Below are positions 48,744-57,410 of a stretch of DNA of 64,000 nucleotides, piece after piece (positions within the stretch are counted from its first letter, which is position 1; every line of letters starts with the position of its first letter). The notes under the pieces were generated by a model, which saw only the letters and a list, made by a program, of their open reading frames with translations, had not been told where the DNA came from and ran no database searches. The stretch is from Actinobacteria bacterium OK074 (GTDB taxonomy: Bacteria > Actinomycetota > Actinomycetes > Streptomycetales > Streptomycetaceae). The stretch lies in contig LJCV01000275.1 in NCBI GenBank assembly GCA_001298575.1, positions 1 through 64,000 on the forward strand. Direction: 5' to 3'. The position numbers and the translations under genes were made by a program.

Positions 48744-49672
48744 GTGGCCAGCCCGAATTCCTCCTGGGTGGCATCGCCGCGGCAAGCCCATGGGGAGCAC
48801 CCGTCGGGCACGCCGGTTTCCAGGTCGTTCAGGTCTGCTTCTGTGGTGCTGTCGCCGAGTTCTGTCTGCCGGGCAGCCCATTCCGCTGCCGTGACGTGGT
48901 CGATCGGCGCCTGGCCGAGAGGGACACGGGAGCGATGCAGGAATGCCTCGCCGAGCAGCCGGTTTCCGGTGGCGTTGGCGCGGGCGTTTCCCTGGCGGAT
49001 CGCCGCGTCGAATTCCGTGACGTCCGCCCATTCCTCCGGGCTGTTGTCGCGAATGTGCCGCCACTGCGCGTTCCCGTGGAACGGGCACCCCAGACAGCTG
49101 GATTTCGGAGTGTCGGCCAGGCCCAGGGATGTCAGGTAGCGGATGCAGTCGGCGCGCGACCAGTCGAGGTCGGTGATGAGCGGGTGCCGGTTGCGCATGT
49201 AGGCGACGTCGGCGTCCTTGGCCCGATGGAATTCGTCGACCGATATACCGACCCACTGTTCGACGAAGGTCCCCTTGGGGACACGCCTGGGGTGCGGGTA
49301 GCCTAGAAGCTGACGTACCTGCTTCTTGATTGGCCTTATTTTGTACTCATCAGTACATTGACGTCTCGTCATTCCTGGACGGCCGTCCCGATTCAGGACG
49401 TAGAGCGGCATTGATGCAAACCGGTGACCGGGGTCCAGTGCATCGTTTCTGATGTTCCCGGAGGAGACGCGGAGGATCGGGATACCGGCAGGTTCGGCTA
49501 CTTCTCGTTCGATACGGTCGAGGTGCCGGTAAACGGCCTTTGGCTCCCATCCCGTGTCGGCGAATATCGCATAGTCGAGTCTGGGGAGTTTCCCTTCGGC
49601 GGACAGCGCAATTAGGGCGGTCGACTGCACTCCGGCGCCTAGAGAAAGAATACGAAGAACGGGTTCGGTCAT
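48740..49672 (-). CDS. PAPS-reductase-like (PP-loop) protein
   Basis: 310 residues. The PP-loop ATP site is ILSLGAGVQSTALIALSAEG near the N-terminus, followed by YAIFADTGWEPKAVYRHLDR. QCTDEYKIRPIKKQVRQLLG is the substrate region, and a Cys cluster reads SSCLGCPFHGNAQWRHIRDN. This form, with SxGxxSTAL and CxxCPF, is common in phages and plasmids and resembles DndC-type as well as phage PAPS reductase proteins. The substrate is unknown. Its stop overlaps the methyltransferase ATG, so a joint role in DNA modification or protection is plausible. Confidence 0.88.
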   Translation of the reverse strand: MTEPVLRILSLGAGVQSTALIALSAEGKLPRLDYAIFADTGWEPKAVYRHLDRIEREVAEPAGIPILRVSSGNIRNDALDPGHRFASMPLYVLNRDGRPGMTRRQCTDEYKIRPIKKQVRQLLGYPHPRRVPKGTFVEQWVGISVDEFHRAKDADVAYMRNRHPLITDLDWSRADCIRYLTSLGLADTPKSSCLGCPFHGNAQWRHIRDNSPEEWADVTEFDAAIRQGNARANATGNRLLGEAFLHRSRVPLGQAPIDHVTAAEWAARQTELGDSTTEADLNDLETGVPDGCSPWACRGDATQEEFGLAT

Positions 49673-50049
49673 GAAAATCTTTCGGTACTGGGCGCGGCAA
49701 GGGAATGCCAGGGCGAGGCCGCACTCAGCAGGTCGGGAACGTGATGGGGATGGCTACCAGGGGCGGGAATCCGTGGCGGGCGGATTAGCGCCGCCAGCGG
49801 GGCCAGCCGCCGTCCGGGGCCGGACCGGCAGAGGGCGGACGGCGTACGCGCGTTCTGCGGAGAAGTCGGTCTGGTAGCGGATCGTTTCAGCGGCGCGCTG
49901 CCGGGCGTGGCGTCGGCGTGCCGGGCCACGGTGGCCGTTTGGCCGAGGTAGTGGTGCGGAGCGTGGGGCGCGGGACGGTGATTAGCGGGCGATGCGACAC
50001 TCGCCTGTCCGGCGGGGGCGTTCAGGCTGTTGCGGGCGTTCTGGGCCGG
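49673..50049. other. Gap in the operon, possibly holding a small decayed gene
   Basis: About 377 bp. The minus-strand frame 49669-49929 overlaps the next start by ATGA but has Arg/Pro/Ser-rich sequence. Protein-like sequence appears in two frames: SAPHHYLGQTATVARHADAT in one and AAETIRYQTDFSAERAYAVR (ending at a TAG, 49754) in another, as if one small gene had suffered a frameshift. Not called as a gene. Confidence 0.35.
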
Positions 50050-50580
50050 TCACACGCGCGGGGACGCGGTGAACTGGTAGATGCGCACGCCCTTGCCGTC
50101 GTTGTTCCAGTCGAGGCGCAGGGCGCCGTCACCCAGGCCCTTGGCGCTGCCGATCTTGTAGCGGAGGGCGGAGGTGGTGTAGCGGCCGTTGTGGTTGCCC
50201 CAGACGTCATCCGCTTCGAGCCTGGACTTGATGTTGTACGTCTTGTACGTCTTGACGGGGTCGGGGCCGGAGACCGACTTCTTGACGTACAGGCGGAAGG
50301 CGCCGGCGTCAAAGATGCTGCCGTCTGCGTAGAGGGGGCCGTCCCAGACGATCTTGGCGTAGGTGGTGACGTACGAGCCGCTGCGGGCGGCGCAGATCTT
50401 GACGGTGACGTCCCAGTCGTAGGGCATTGCGCCCAGGAAGCTGGGGTCGTGGATGGTCTTCTTGCTGGTGGTGCACTTGTAGCTGAGTGCGGAGGCGGGT
50501 GCGGCGGTGGCCAGGGCGCCGGTGGTGAGGGCGCTCGCGGTGAGCAGCGCGGCCAGAGCGGTACGGGAGCGGGCGAGCAA
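50050..50580 (-). CDS. Secreted protein of unknown function
   Basis: 176 residues from TTG 50580 (AAAGG upstream). A Sec signal peptide (LLARSRTALAALLTASALTT, then PASA cleavage) precedes a mature domain of about 145 residues. It is rich in aromatic and charged residues: KCTTSKKTIHDPSFLGAMPY; WDVTVKICAARSGSYVTTYA; YNIKSRLEADDVWGNHNGRY; GDGALRLDWNNDGKGVRIYQ. Two Cys could form a disulfide. It lies inside the conjugative operon, so it may act in mating-pair contact, surface exclusion or competition; these are guesses from position only. Confidence 0.75.
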   Translation of the reverse strand: MLARSRTALAALLTASALTTGALATAAPASALSYKCTTSKKTIHDPSFLGAMPYDWDVTVKICAARSGSYVTTYAKIVWDGPLYADGSIFDAGAFRLYVKKSVSGPDPVKTYKTYNIKSRLEADDVWGNHNGRYTTSALRYKIGSAKGLGDGALRLDWNNDGKGVRIYQFTASPRV

Positions 50581-50677
50581 GAAGCAGCCTTTCGGGGGGA
50601 GTTGACGGCCTATGTGCCGGGGCAGGACGCGGGCCGAAACGGTGGGGTCGGGGGTCAGGGCGCAGTGAGGGGCCCGA

Positions 50678-51331
50678 TCAGCGCCGAGGGCGGGTGGGCG
50701 CGGGTGTGTCGGGGACGGGGGCGGTCGGCGTACCGCGGTGGTTTTGCGCACGGGACGCGAGGCCGCCGGTGGCGTGCTCGGCGGGACGGGTGTCGGCGAG
50801 GTGGGCGAGGAAGTGGGTGACCAGCCGGGTCGGGGTGGCCCGGGTGAACATGGCGGTCCAGTCGCTGTGGCTGCGGTCGGACCGTGCGTGCCGGATGTGC
50901 CAGCGGGTGTCGGCGTCCGCGTTGTGAGTGAGGATGTCGTGTCCGTCGGCGGAGGTGAACACGGTCGTGGGTCCGTCGGCGGTCATCGTCCACCGGTGGA
51001 GGGCTGCTGTCTGCACGAGCGTGTTCGTCGTGACCGGGAATCGGTTGCGGGTGTCGCCGAGGAAGTGCGGCAGTGCCTGGGTGAGGGCGGCGACCGCCCC
51101 GGCGGGCGTCTGCCGGCTCAACTGCGCTTCCCAGTAGGGCTCGTGGTGGCTGATCCGCCAGCAGATCCCGTCCCGGCCTGTCGGATCGACGTCGACGAAC
51201 AGGCTGTGGCAGGGGCTGTCGACCGTGACGTGGCCGGTCCTCGCGTCGTGGGCGTGGCTCCAGCCGAACAGGCGGACCAGTGGGTCGAGTACGTCACCGG
51301 GCCGGTCGGCGGGGCGGGGAACGGCGGTCAT
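50678..51331 (-). CDS. DUF317-domain protein
   Basis: 217 residues from ATG 51331, overlapping the upstream stop by 4 bases. DUF317 signature features are seen: VRLFGWSHAHDARTGHVTVD; GRDGICWRISHHEPYWEAQL; SRQTPAGAVAALTQALPHFL. A second copy follows (TNTLVQTAALHRWTMTADGP; WTAMFTRATPTRLVTHFLAH). The YWEAxxSxxTPxxxVxAxxxA pattern is shared with the proteins at 53564, 57407 and partly 44418. Function unknown; typical of Streptomyces mobile elements. Confidence 0.82.
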   Translation of the reverse strand: MTAVPRPADRPGDVLDPLVRLFGWSHAHDARTGHVTVDSPCHSLFVDVDPTGRDGICWRISHHEPYWEAQLSRQTPAGAVAALTQALPHFLGDTRNRFPVTTNTLVQTAALHRWTMTADGPTTVFTSADGHDILTHNADADTRWHIRHARSDRSHSDWTAMFTRATPTRLVTHFLAHLADTRPAEHATGGLASRAQNHRGTPTAPVPDTPAPTRPRR

Positions 51332-52158
51332 CGTGTGCGGACTTGTGCCTGTTGCTGTGCGGGCGGCGTCATCGCCGCTGACGGGGCGGAGGCCGTGGTG
51401 GGCTTGTGCTGGGCGCGGGCCCTCTCGCCTTGAGCAGTGACGCTGAGACGCTGGCCCTGGAGTAGCGATGTCGTTGCATCGATGCTGATCAGGCCGCGAA
51501 CGTGGAGGGCCTTGACGGTGGCGATGTTGAGTGTGATGCCGCCCGTGGTCGAGGCACGCAGGGTGCCGCGGCCGGACTCGAACAGGCGGCCCCCGTCGTG
51601 GGAGAGCGCGGCCAGTGCGGTGTGCTGGCTGGCGGTGATCTGCGGGGCCGGGGCCGTCTGGAGGTTTTCGGCGTGCTGTTCGAGGTCGCGGTTGATGGCG
51701 CTGATGAGGTAGGAGCAGCCAGTGTGGGCCTGGTCGAACTGGTAGAGGGCGTTCTCGAGTTTTCCATCCATGACCCTTCCCGCCTCCAGGTTGGCTTTGC
51801 GTACGGCGGCTTTGCCGGATGGCTGACCGGGATACGGGGCGCCTCCCAGGGGTTTGGCGTACAGGGCGGCGGCCAGGTCGGATGCACCGAGGCTGGCGGC
51901 GTAGACGATGGAGGCGAGCGCTCGCAGGGCCGGGCCGCTGCCGGGGACGACGGTGTACTGGCTGCCGTCTAGGGCGGCGAGGCGTTGCATGGCCTGGGCG
52001 ACGAGGCCGTTGGCGACCGTGATCTTCGATGTGAGCAGGCTGCGGGCGTCGGTGCAGGGCATGGGAGGGAGTGAGCGGATCTCGTGGTGCAGGTGCTCGA
52101 ATTCTCTGCCGAGGTGCCGCAGCCGGGCGATCTCGGCGGGTAGGTCGGTCTGGTGCAT
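51328..52158 (-). CDS. Helical protein with C-terminal winged-helix-like domain
   Basis: 276 residues from ATG 52158. The N-terminal helical part (EIARLRHLGREFEHLHHEIR; GLVAQAMQRLAALDGSQYTV; LRALASIVYAASLGASDLAA) resembles the products at 52812, 53564 (C-terminal) and 54575. The C-terminal 90 residues look like a winged helix: ASQHTALAALSHDGGRLFES then ISIDATTSLLQGQRLSVTAQ. No characterised family is recognised. Its ATGA overlap with the DUF317 gene suggests the two products act together. Confidence 0.72.
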   Translation of the reverse strand: MHQTDLPAEIARLRHLGREFEHLHHEIRSLPPMPCTDARSLLTSKITVANGLVAQAMQRLAALDGSQYTVVPGSGPALRALASIVYAASLGASDLAAALYAKPLGGAPYPGQPSGKAAVRKANLEAGRVMDGKLENALYQFDQAHTGCSYLISAINRDLEQHAENLQTAPAPQITASQHTALAALSHDGGRLFESGRGTLRASTTGGITLNIATVKALHVRGLISIDATTSLLQGQRLSVTAQGERARAQHKPTTASAPSAAMTPPAQQQAQVRTR

Positions 52159-52185
52159 GGTGTGGTACTCCGGGTGAGGCCGTGG

Positions 52186-52782
52186 TCAGCGGCTGTGCCG
52201 CTTGACCGGTGGGGTGGCCGGCGGCGCGGGGACGGGACCGGGGCGGGAAGGTGCGGGCGGGATGTCCTGGACGGTGGCGATGCCGAGGTCGACGTGCACG
52301 CTGATGTCGTCTGCGAGGAGGTACGCCTCGGCGCGGACGACGGCGATGAGTGCGTCGTGTTCAGCGAGCCCGGCGGGCAGTGCGTACTGCCGCTGCGTGC
52401 CCGTCGCGGTGAAACCGAGCTGGGTGAGGAGAACCTCGGCGTGGCCCGTGGCTGCGGTCACGGTCGCGGTGACCGCAGTGTCGGTGAAACAGATCGTCAC
52501 CACGGCCGGTGTCACGTGATCCTCGCGTGTGGTCCAGGCGAGGTTGATAACGTCCACGGTGTGGGTCATGAGGCCGTAGATGGCGGGGCCGGCGTGTGCG
52601 TGAGCGTCCTTGGCCTTTTCGGGCGGCAGGAGGTAGAGGGTGCGGCCCCGGTGTGTGCGGGCGGTGAATCCCGCCCCGGTCAGGATGTGGGCGGCGTTGG
52701 GGATGGGACGGTTGACAACGATGAAAGTCCATCCATCGCGGGTCGAGCCGGTGAAAAGGTCATGGTGGTCGATGAGAGACAA
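52186..52782 (-). CDS. Hypothetical operon protein
   Basis: 198 residues. An alpha/beta pattern is visible: DGWTFIVVNRPIPNAAHILT GAGFTARTHR; MTHTVDVINLAWTTREDHVT; HAEVLLTQLGFTATGTQRQY; LIAVVRAEAYLLADDISVHV. A Pro-rich tail follows (PPAPSRPGPVPAPPATPP). It is similar in layout to the protein at 59833 (also a DUF317-region partner with repeated strand-helix units). No catalytic motif. It lies 27-30 bp from its neighbours in the same direction. Confidence 0.7.
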   Translation of the reverse strand: MSLIDHHDLFTGSTRDGWTFIVVNRPIPNAAHILTGAGFTARTHRGRTLYLLPPEKAKDAHAHAGPAIYGLMTHTVDVINLAWTTREDHVTPAVVTICFTDTAVTATVTAATGHAEVLLTQLGFTATGTQRQYALPAGLAEHDALIAVVRAEAYLLADDISVHVDLGIATVQDIPPAPSRPGPVPAPPATPPVKRHSR

Positions 52783-52811
52783 GGTGTTCCAAGGAGTTGA
52801 GGGAAGACGGG

Positions 52812-53567
52812 TCAGCGGTTTCGGTGAACCGCCTGCGCGGAAGCGGCGGGGCGGGCTGCTGGAGCGGGCTCTGCTTCCGTGGCTGGGGACAGGGGGAGGA
52901 TGGAGGCGACGGCGCGTGTGCCTGCCGGGGTGAGGAGTACGCGGTCCTGTGGTGGTCCGCCGAGATGGGCCGGTGACGCGGAGCGCGGCCTACGGTCGGC
53001 GAGGTTGTGGGACTCCAGGGACCGCAGGGTGCTGATCAGGACGCGTGTCTGCCGACTGTGCACGTACTGCCGACCGAGGGAGCCGGTGACCACGATGTGG
53101 CCCCGGGCGATCTCCTTCAGGGCGGTGCATTGAGCGTCTGTCAGCCGCTGGTCGGGCGGCGCGGAGGTGTTCCAGCGTCGTCGCCGTATCTCGGCGGCGA
53201 CCTGTGCCGCACAGTCGACGACGGCTTCCGGGGCCAGCGCGGTCAACGCGCGGGCCGGCCGTGGGCCGTGGTCGGCGGACGCCGCGCTCAGGTAGGCGAG
53301 CTGGCCGAGCCGCACGAGTGCGTCGGACAACTCCGGGCTCTCGTAGAGCTGTTCGCCGTGAATGGCCTTTACGGCGGCGCCGGTAGCGGAGGCCAGCCGT
53401 CGCGCGGAAGCGGCATGGGCGTCGGAGGCGGGCTGGTCGGCACGGCCGAGGACGATATCGAGCGTGTCGTTGTGCTGCGTGAAGTGGGCAGCGAGGTCCA
53501 GCAACCGTTCGACGGTCGAGGGCGGGGCCGGCACCTCGAACAGAACCTCGTCGGGCGGAGCGGTCAT
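52812..53567 (-). CDS. Helical/winged-helix protein, paralogue-like to 51328-52158
   Basis: 251 residues from ATG 53567. The N-terminal helical part (PSTVERLLDLAAHFTQHNDT; ASDAHAASARRLASATGAAV; LVRLGQLAYLSAASADHGPR) is followed by a winged-helix-like region (DAQCTALKEIARGHIVVTGS; VLISTLRSLESHNLADRRPR) with LTPAGTRAVASILPLSPA as the wing end. This is the same architecture as the product at 51328-52158, with low sequence identity. ATG overlaps the upstream stop by 4 bases. Probably a DNA-binding or structural partner of DUF317 proteins. Confidence 0.7.
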   Translation of the reverse strand: MTAPPDEVLFEVPAPPSTVERLLDLAAHFTQHNDTLDIVLGRADQPASDAHAASARRLASATGAAVKAIHGEQLYESPELSDALVRLGQLAYLSAASADHGPRPARALTALAPEAVVDCAAQVAAEIRRRRWNTSAPPDQRLTDAQCTALKEIARGHIVVTGSLGRQYVHSRQTRVLISTLRSLESHNLADRRPRSASPAHLGGPPQDRVLLTPAGTRAVASILPLSPATEAEPAPAARPAASAQAVHRNR

Positions 53568-54439
53568 GGGCGGTGAACCTGCCGGGCAGCCGGTACGGCA
53601 CCTGACAGGGCCGCGGCCCGGTGGGGCGCGGCGGAGAGGCGCGGCTCGATGGTGTTGACGGCCGCGCTGCCGGGGAGGCTGGTGAGGCTGCGCCCACGTG
53701 CATGCAACGCCCTGAATTCGCCGCCCAGTTGGTAGAGGGCGTCGATTACGGGAGTGAGGTCAGGGGACGGAATCGGTGGCTCCAGGGGATATGGGGGGGC
53801 GGTCAGCGGCTCGGAGGAGTAAGCCGCTGGGGAGATACGGCCGGGCTGGGGGGGGCGAGGAGAGCCGGGAGCCGGTTCCCTCGGACGGCTTGCTCCGGGG
53901 GAAGCCGTGGGTGCCTTGCCGCTCTGGAGTGAGGCGCGCGCGAAGGCGGCGGCCACGGCGTTGCGCTGGGCGCCCGGCGCGGGCGGCCGTGTCGTGGTCG
54001 ACCAGCGCGGAACGCTGACGTTCACCGGTGCAGGATCGCGAACCGTCCGGGCGCGGGCGAGGTCCCGTGGCGTGGGTACCGCCGCGGCCCTGGGCACCGC
54101 GGGTGCGTCCGGCGTCAGTGGACGCATGTAGGCGTGGCACTCGGGCGGCACACAGTCGCGATCACGGGAGATCAGCGCCGGATCGGCCAGAGCCGCGGCC
54201 AAGGCAGCGACCAGATGGGCGGGGGTGGCGCTGTGGAATTCGGCCTCCCACAGCGCCAGCCCTGCATCCGAGGTCGCAATAATCCTCGCGCGCCACGCCC
54301 CGTCCCGCGTAACCGCGCGCCCGCCGAAGGAAGAGGGGGGACGGTATTCCAGGCGGGCCAGCCGGTCGGGCGAGGTCGCGGTGATGTGCCAGCCGTCCAC
54401 CGTGATCTCCCAGCGGGCGGCGCGCAGGACCTCCCACAC
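53564..54439 (-). CDS. DUF317 domain fused to a short helical domain
   Basis: 291 residues from GTG 54439; the frame is open further upstream, so the start is uncertain. Residues 1-95 are DUF317-like: LRAARWEITVDGWHITATSP, DAGLALWEAEFHSATPAHLV. A long Pro/Ala/Arg linker follows. The last 60 residues, VIDALYQLGGEFRALHARGR SLTSLPGSA, repeat the opening of the helical protein at 51328 (LRHLGREFEHLHHEIRSLPP). So it reads as a natural or decayed fusion of the two protein types that neighbour it. The stop overlaps the next ATG. Confidence 0.7.
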   Translation of the reverse strand: MWEVLRAARWEITVDGWHITATSPDRLARLEYRPPSSFGGRAVTRDGAWRARIIATSDAGLALWEAEFHSATPAHLVAALAAALADPALISRDRDCVPPECHAYMRPLTPDAPAVPRAAAVPTPRDLARARTVRDPAPVNVSVPRWSTTTRPPAPGAQRNAVAAAFARASLQSGKAPTASPGASRPREPAPGSPRPPQPGRISPAAYSSEPLTAPPYPLEPPIPSPDLTPVIDALYQLGGEFRALHARGRSLTSLPGSAAVNTIEPRLSAAPHRAAALSGAVPAARQVHRP

Positions 54440-54574
54440 CGTCCCCGGGTGGTCGTCGCGTTCGCGGTAGGGCTCGTGTCCCGTCGTCCCGCGGTAGGGA
54501 ATTGGGAGGCAGCGCGGGCCCGGGGCTAGGCAGGAAGGCTCCGTGCCGGGAACGCAAGGCTGCCCGGGCCGCTG

Positions 54575-55128
54575 TCAGCGCCTCCTCGGCGCGGGCGCAC
54601 CCACGGCTGGGACGGAGGCCGCGGCTGTTGAGGTGGTGGCGTGGCCGATGAGCTGCTGGTCTTCGCTTCGGGCGGCGGCGGAGGCCAGACGCCGCGAGAG
54701 CCGCCGGGCCAACACGCGGTAGGTCGTCGCCGCACGGTCCATTTCGTCGCAGGCGCGTCGCAGGTTGTCGCTGCTGGCGTCGGGGTGGGATCGGCGTCCT
54801 CGTACAGCAGGATCTCGGTGCGGCTGTTGATCGCGAGGGTGCACAAGGTGGCAGCGAGGGAGACCTGCGCGCAGGCGCCGGTGAGCTGAGCCAGGTTCTG
54901 GTGACCGTCCTTCACCGCGGCGTACTGGCTGGTGGACAGGGTCCGCAGCTGCTCGATGCACTGCGCGGCAAGCCGCTGTGCACGAAGAGCGGCGGGAGCG
55001 ATCTCGCGGACCGGAGCGACGATCTCCCCCTCCCGAGTCCTCTGTACATCGTTGCGCAGGTCTTCCAGTGCGGGCGCCACCTGACCGAGGAGACGGGTCT
55101 GCTCGGCCAGGTCAATGATCTGCTGCAC
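54575..55128 (-). pseudogene. Helical protein gene with a frameshift in a C-tract
   Basis: From GTG 55128 (GGAG six bases upstream): QQIIDLAEQTRLLGQVAPAL, QCIEQLRTLSTSQYAAVKDG, TLAINSRTEILLYEDADP. The frame then turns to Pro/Thr-rich sequence ending at 54526. The proper continuation is one frame away: SSDNLRRACDEMDRAATTYR VLARRLSRRLASAAAR, ending at 54575. The break is at CCCCGACGCC (about 54793), where one more C would restore about 184 residues. It belongs to the helical family at 51328 and 52812. Confidence 0.65.
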
Positions 55129-55190
55129 GAAGAACTCCGGAGTGAATAGACGAACGCGGCGACGAGGGAGTGAGCTGTGGGCGGCGGGAG

Positions 55191-56990
55191 TTACGCGGCG
55201 GTGTCGTAGTCGCCCTGGGGTGCGTGCTTGGCGACGGCGCGGGCGGTGATGGCCCTGGAGGCGCGGGCGGAGGCTACGGCGAGTTCGTCGGCTCCGGGCT
55301 CCGCGTACCAAGGACGAAGGCGCAGCATCGCGGCGCGCAGGCCGGTCGCGAGAAGGACGGCGCTGCCCTTGGGCAGTGCGCGGATGGCGTCTGGGGGCAA
55401 GATGCGTTCCTGCCGGTAGGACACGGACGTGGACTTGCCGGAGTCGGAGACCGAGGTGGAAGTGGTCTCCACGTCGTGGTCGCCCACGAGCCGGGACAGT
55501 TTGTCCGCGAAGTCGGGGTCGTCGACCCCACTCCCGATGATCTTGATGGTGGCGGCGCTCCACAGGGCGTCCATGCCCGCGTCGCCCCACACCCGCTGCC
55601 CCTGCCGGTAGGACTGCAGGATCGTCATCGGGATGATGCCGCGGCTGCCGAGATGGGAGTACAGGTCCGGGAGGTCCTGGATTTTGCACACGTTGGCGGC
55701 CTCGTCCAGGATCGCGATCAGCGGCGGGTCGAGACGTCCGCCGGTCCGTTCGGCCTCCGCGGTGGCGGTGCGCATCACCGAGTCGGCGCAGGCGGCGATC
55801 AGCGCGCTGGCGCCTCCGCCGCCGTCCTTGGACAGCAGGTAGAGGGTGTCGCTGCTGCTGACGAACTCGCCCGGCTCGAACTGCGGCACGTCGGTCTGCG
55901 GGGTGACCCAGGCCGCGATCTCGGCGTTGAGGAGGCAGGCGGCGTACTGCCGGGCCGTCTCATAAATGCCGTCCCTTGTTTCGGGCGGCCCCTCGACCGT
56001 GCCCTTCAGCTGTGACGCCACCGCGTGGAATCCGTGGTCGCGCAGGGTGTCGAGAGGGGTTCGGTCAGCGGGGAAAGCAAGCCATCGCATGACGTCGGTG
56101 ATCGGGCGGCGGTCGTTGGCGGCGGCGAGGAAGAGCTGAGCCAGGACGTTCTGACCGGCTTTGGACCAGAAATCTCCCTGCTGGGAGGCGTCGACGCTGG
56201 CTGTGAGGAAGTGTCCGGCGAGCCGGTTGGCGCCTTCGAGGGTGACGGCGTCGGCGAGCGGATCCCACCACATCTCGCGCCGGGCGTGGGCGATCTGCTG
56301 GGGGTCCATCGTCCAGGTCCTGCCGGCGGCGGCGCGGGCGTCGAGGGTCGAGGTGAAGGCGTCTCCGGCGGCCTTGTTGGAAGTCAGCAGGACGGGGCCG
56401 GGGGCACTGAGGATGGCGGGGATGGCCAGGCAGGTGGTCTTGCCGGAGCGGGGTGCCATGATCGCGACGGCCACGTCCTCGTAGCCCATGCGGACCTCGT
56501 GCCGGGTGCCGGCGAGGTTGCCGAGCCGGACGCCGGTGTCGTTCGGGGCGATCCTGGAGGCGTGTTTCAAGCTTGGGCGCAGGGACTTGGCCTTGGCCGT
56601 GACCGCCTTGGCGAGCAGCGGCTCGATGTCGCGGGCCCTGGCCGTGCCGGGGACCGGCTTGTCGGGCCCGCCGGTCCTGGTGCGGTGTGTCCACCAGCGT
56701 CCCGCGAGCGCGGCGACGGCGGCCAGGAGCAGGCCGGGGGCGATGAACCGGCCGATCAAGAGGGTGGTGGCATCGGTGTGGGGCCACAGCAGGCCGGGGT
56801 GGGACAGCGCGGAGGCGGGCCGGTAGGGCGCCCAGGGGCCCGAGCCCGTCAGGACGGTGGCGGTGTTCCCACCGAGCCAGGCCAGGTTCGCCAGCGGCAC
56901 GGCGACGGCGACCGTGCCGATGAGGAGGTTGAAGAGGATGTCGGTGATGTCGGAGCCGGAAGAGGACGAGGGGGTGGTGCGGTGGGGCAA
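55191..56990 (-). CDS. VirD4/TraG-type conjugation coupling protein
   Basis: 599 residues. Two N-terminal transmembrane helices (about 17-40 and 76-98) are followed by the coupling-protein ATPase: Walker A MAPRSGKTTC (178-187), LLTSNKAAGDAFTSTLD, GDFWSKAGQNVLAQLFLAAA, Walker B PLIAILDEAANVCKIQDLPD, and FATILQS-like IPMTILQSYRQGQRVWGDAG. This is the TraG/VirD4 layout that brings relaxosome-bound DNA to a type IV secretion channel at the membrane. It shows that the element transfers single-stranded DNA through a T4SS, not by a TraB translocase. The hexameric motor fold is complete. Confidence 0.93.
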   Translation of the reverse strand: MPHRTTPSSSSGSDITDILFNLLIGTVAVAVPLANLAWLGGNTATVLTGSGPWAPYRPASALSHPGLLWPHTDATTLLIGRFIAPGLLLAAVAALAGRWWTHRTRTGGPDKPVPGTARARDIEPLLAKAVTAKAKSLRPSLKHASRIAPNDTGVRLGNLAGTRHEVRMGYEDVAVAIMAPRSGKTTCLAIPAILSAPGPVLLTSNKAAGDAFTSTLDARAAAGRTWTMDPQQIAHARREMWWDPLADAVTLEGANRLAGHFLTASVDASQQGDFWSKAGQNVLAQLFLAAANDRRPITDVMRWLAFPADRTPLDTLRDHGFHAVASQLKGTVEGPPETRDGIYETARQYAACLLNAEIAAWVTPQTDVPQFEPGEFVSSSDTLYLLSKDGGGGASALIAACADSVMRTATAEAERTGGRLDPPLIAILDEAANVCKIQDLPDLYSHLGSRGIIPMTILQSYRQGQRVWGDAGMDALWSAATIKIIGSGVDDPDFADKLSRLVGDHDVETTSTSVSDSGKSTSVSYRQERILPPDAIRALPKGSAVLLATGLRAAMLRLRPWYAEPGADELAVASARASRAITARAVAKHAPQGDYDTAA

Positions 56991-57050
56991 GGGGCGGGTC
57001 CTGGAGGGAAGGGGGTGCAGGCCGGCGCGGGCTGGTTGCCCTCGCCCCGG

Positions 57051-57410
57051 TCAGCGGCCCATTCGAGGCGGGCGGGGGCGGGGGGGGGGTGGCGGACGGT
57101 GCTCGGCGGCCTGGTGAACGGCCCGAACGGGGGCGTTCTCGGCCTGCTGGACGGCGGTGTCGATGGCGCTCAGGACGTGGCCGTGGGCGGTCCACTCCGC
57201 AAGTACCGGCCAGAATGCGGCATTGCGTTCGACCAGGGCCGCGGTGCAAGCGCCGTCGCTGGGCCTGGTGCCGGTGAACAGGGTGGTGCGGAGGTGGTCG
57301 CTGATCAGGTTGTTGTCACCGCCGTCGGCGAGGTGGCGCGGGCTGGTGGCGAACTGGTCTGTGTGGTGTGGGCTGCGGGCTGCCGTCTGGAAAGTGTCAA
57401 GATCACTCAT
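57051..57410 (-). CDS. Small hypothetical operon protein
   Basis: 119 residues from ATG 57410 (AGGA upstream), overlapping the previous stop by ATGA. It reads SDLDTFQTAARSPHHTDQFA, DGGDNNLISDHLRTTLFTGT, ERNAAFWPVLAEWTAHGHVL and a Pro/Arg-rich tail (PPPPPRPRPP). The tail contains a G-run in the DNA (about 57077-57090), prone to slippage. No family recognised; it sits just upstream of the coupling-protein gene. Confidence 0.65.
   Translation of the reverse strand: MSDLDTFQTAARSPHHTDQFATSPRHLADGGDNNLISDHLRTTLFTGTRPSDGACTAALVERNAAFWPVLAEWTAHGHVLSAIDTAVQQAENAPVRAVHQAAEHRPPPPPRPRPPRMGR

Noticed and set aside
49669..49929. An 86-codon minus-strand gene overlapping the PAPS-reductase-like start
   Set aside because: The ATGA overlap is tempting, but the sequence is Pro/Arg/Ser-rich and better protein-like sequence lies in another frame; left as an uncalled decayed region.
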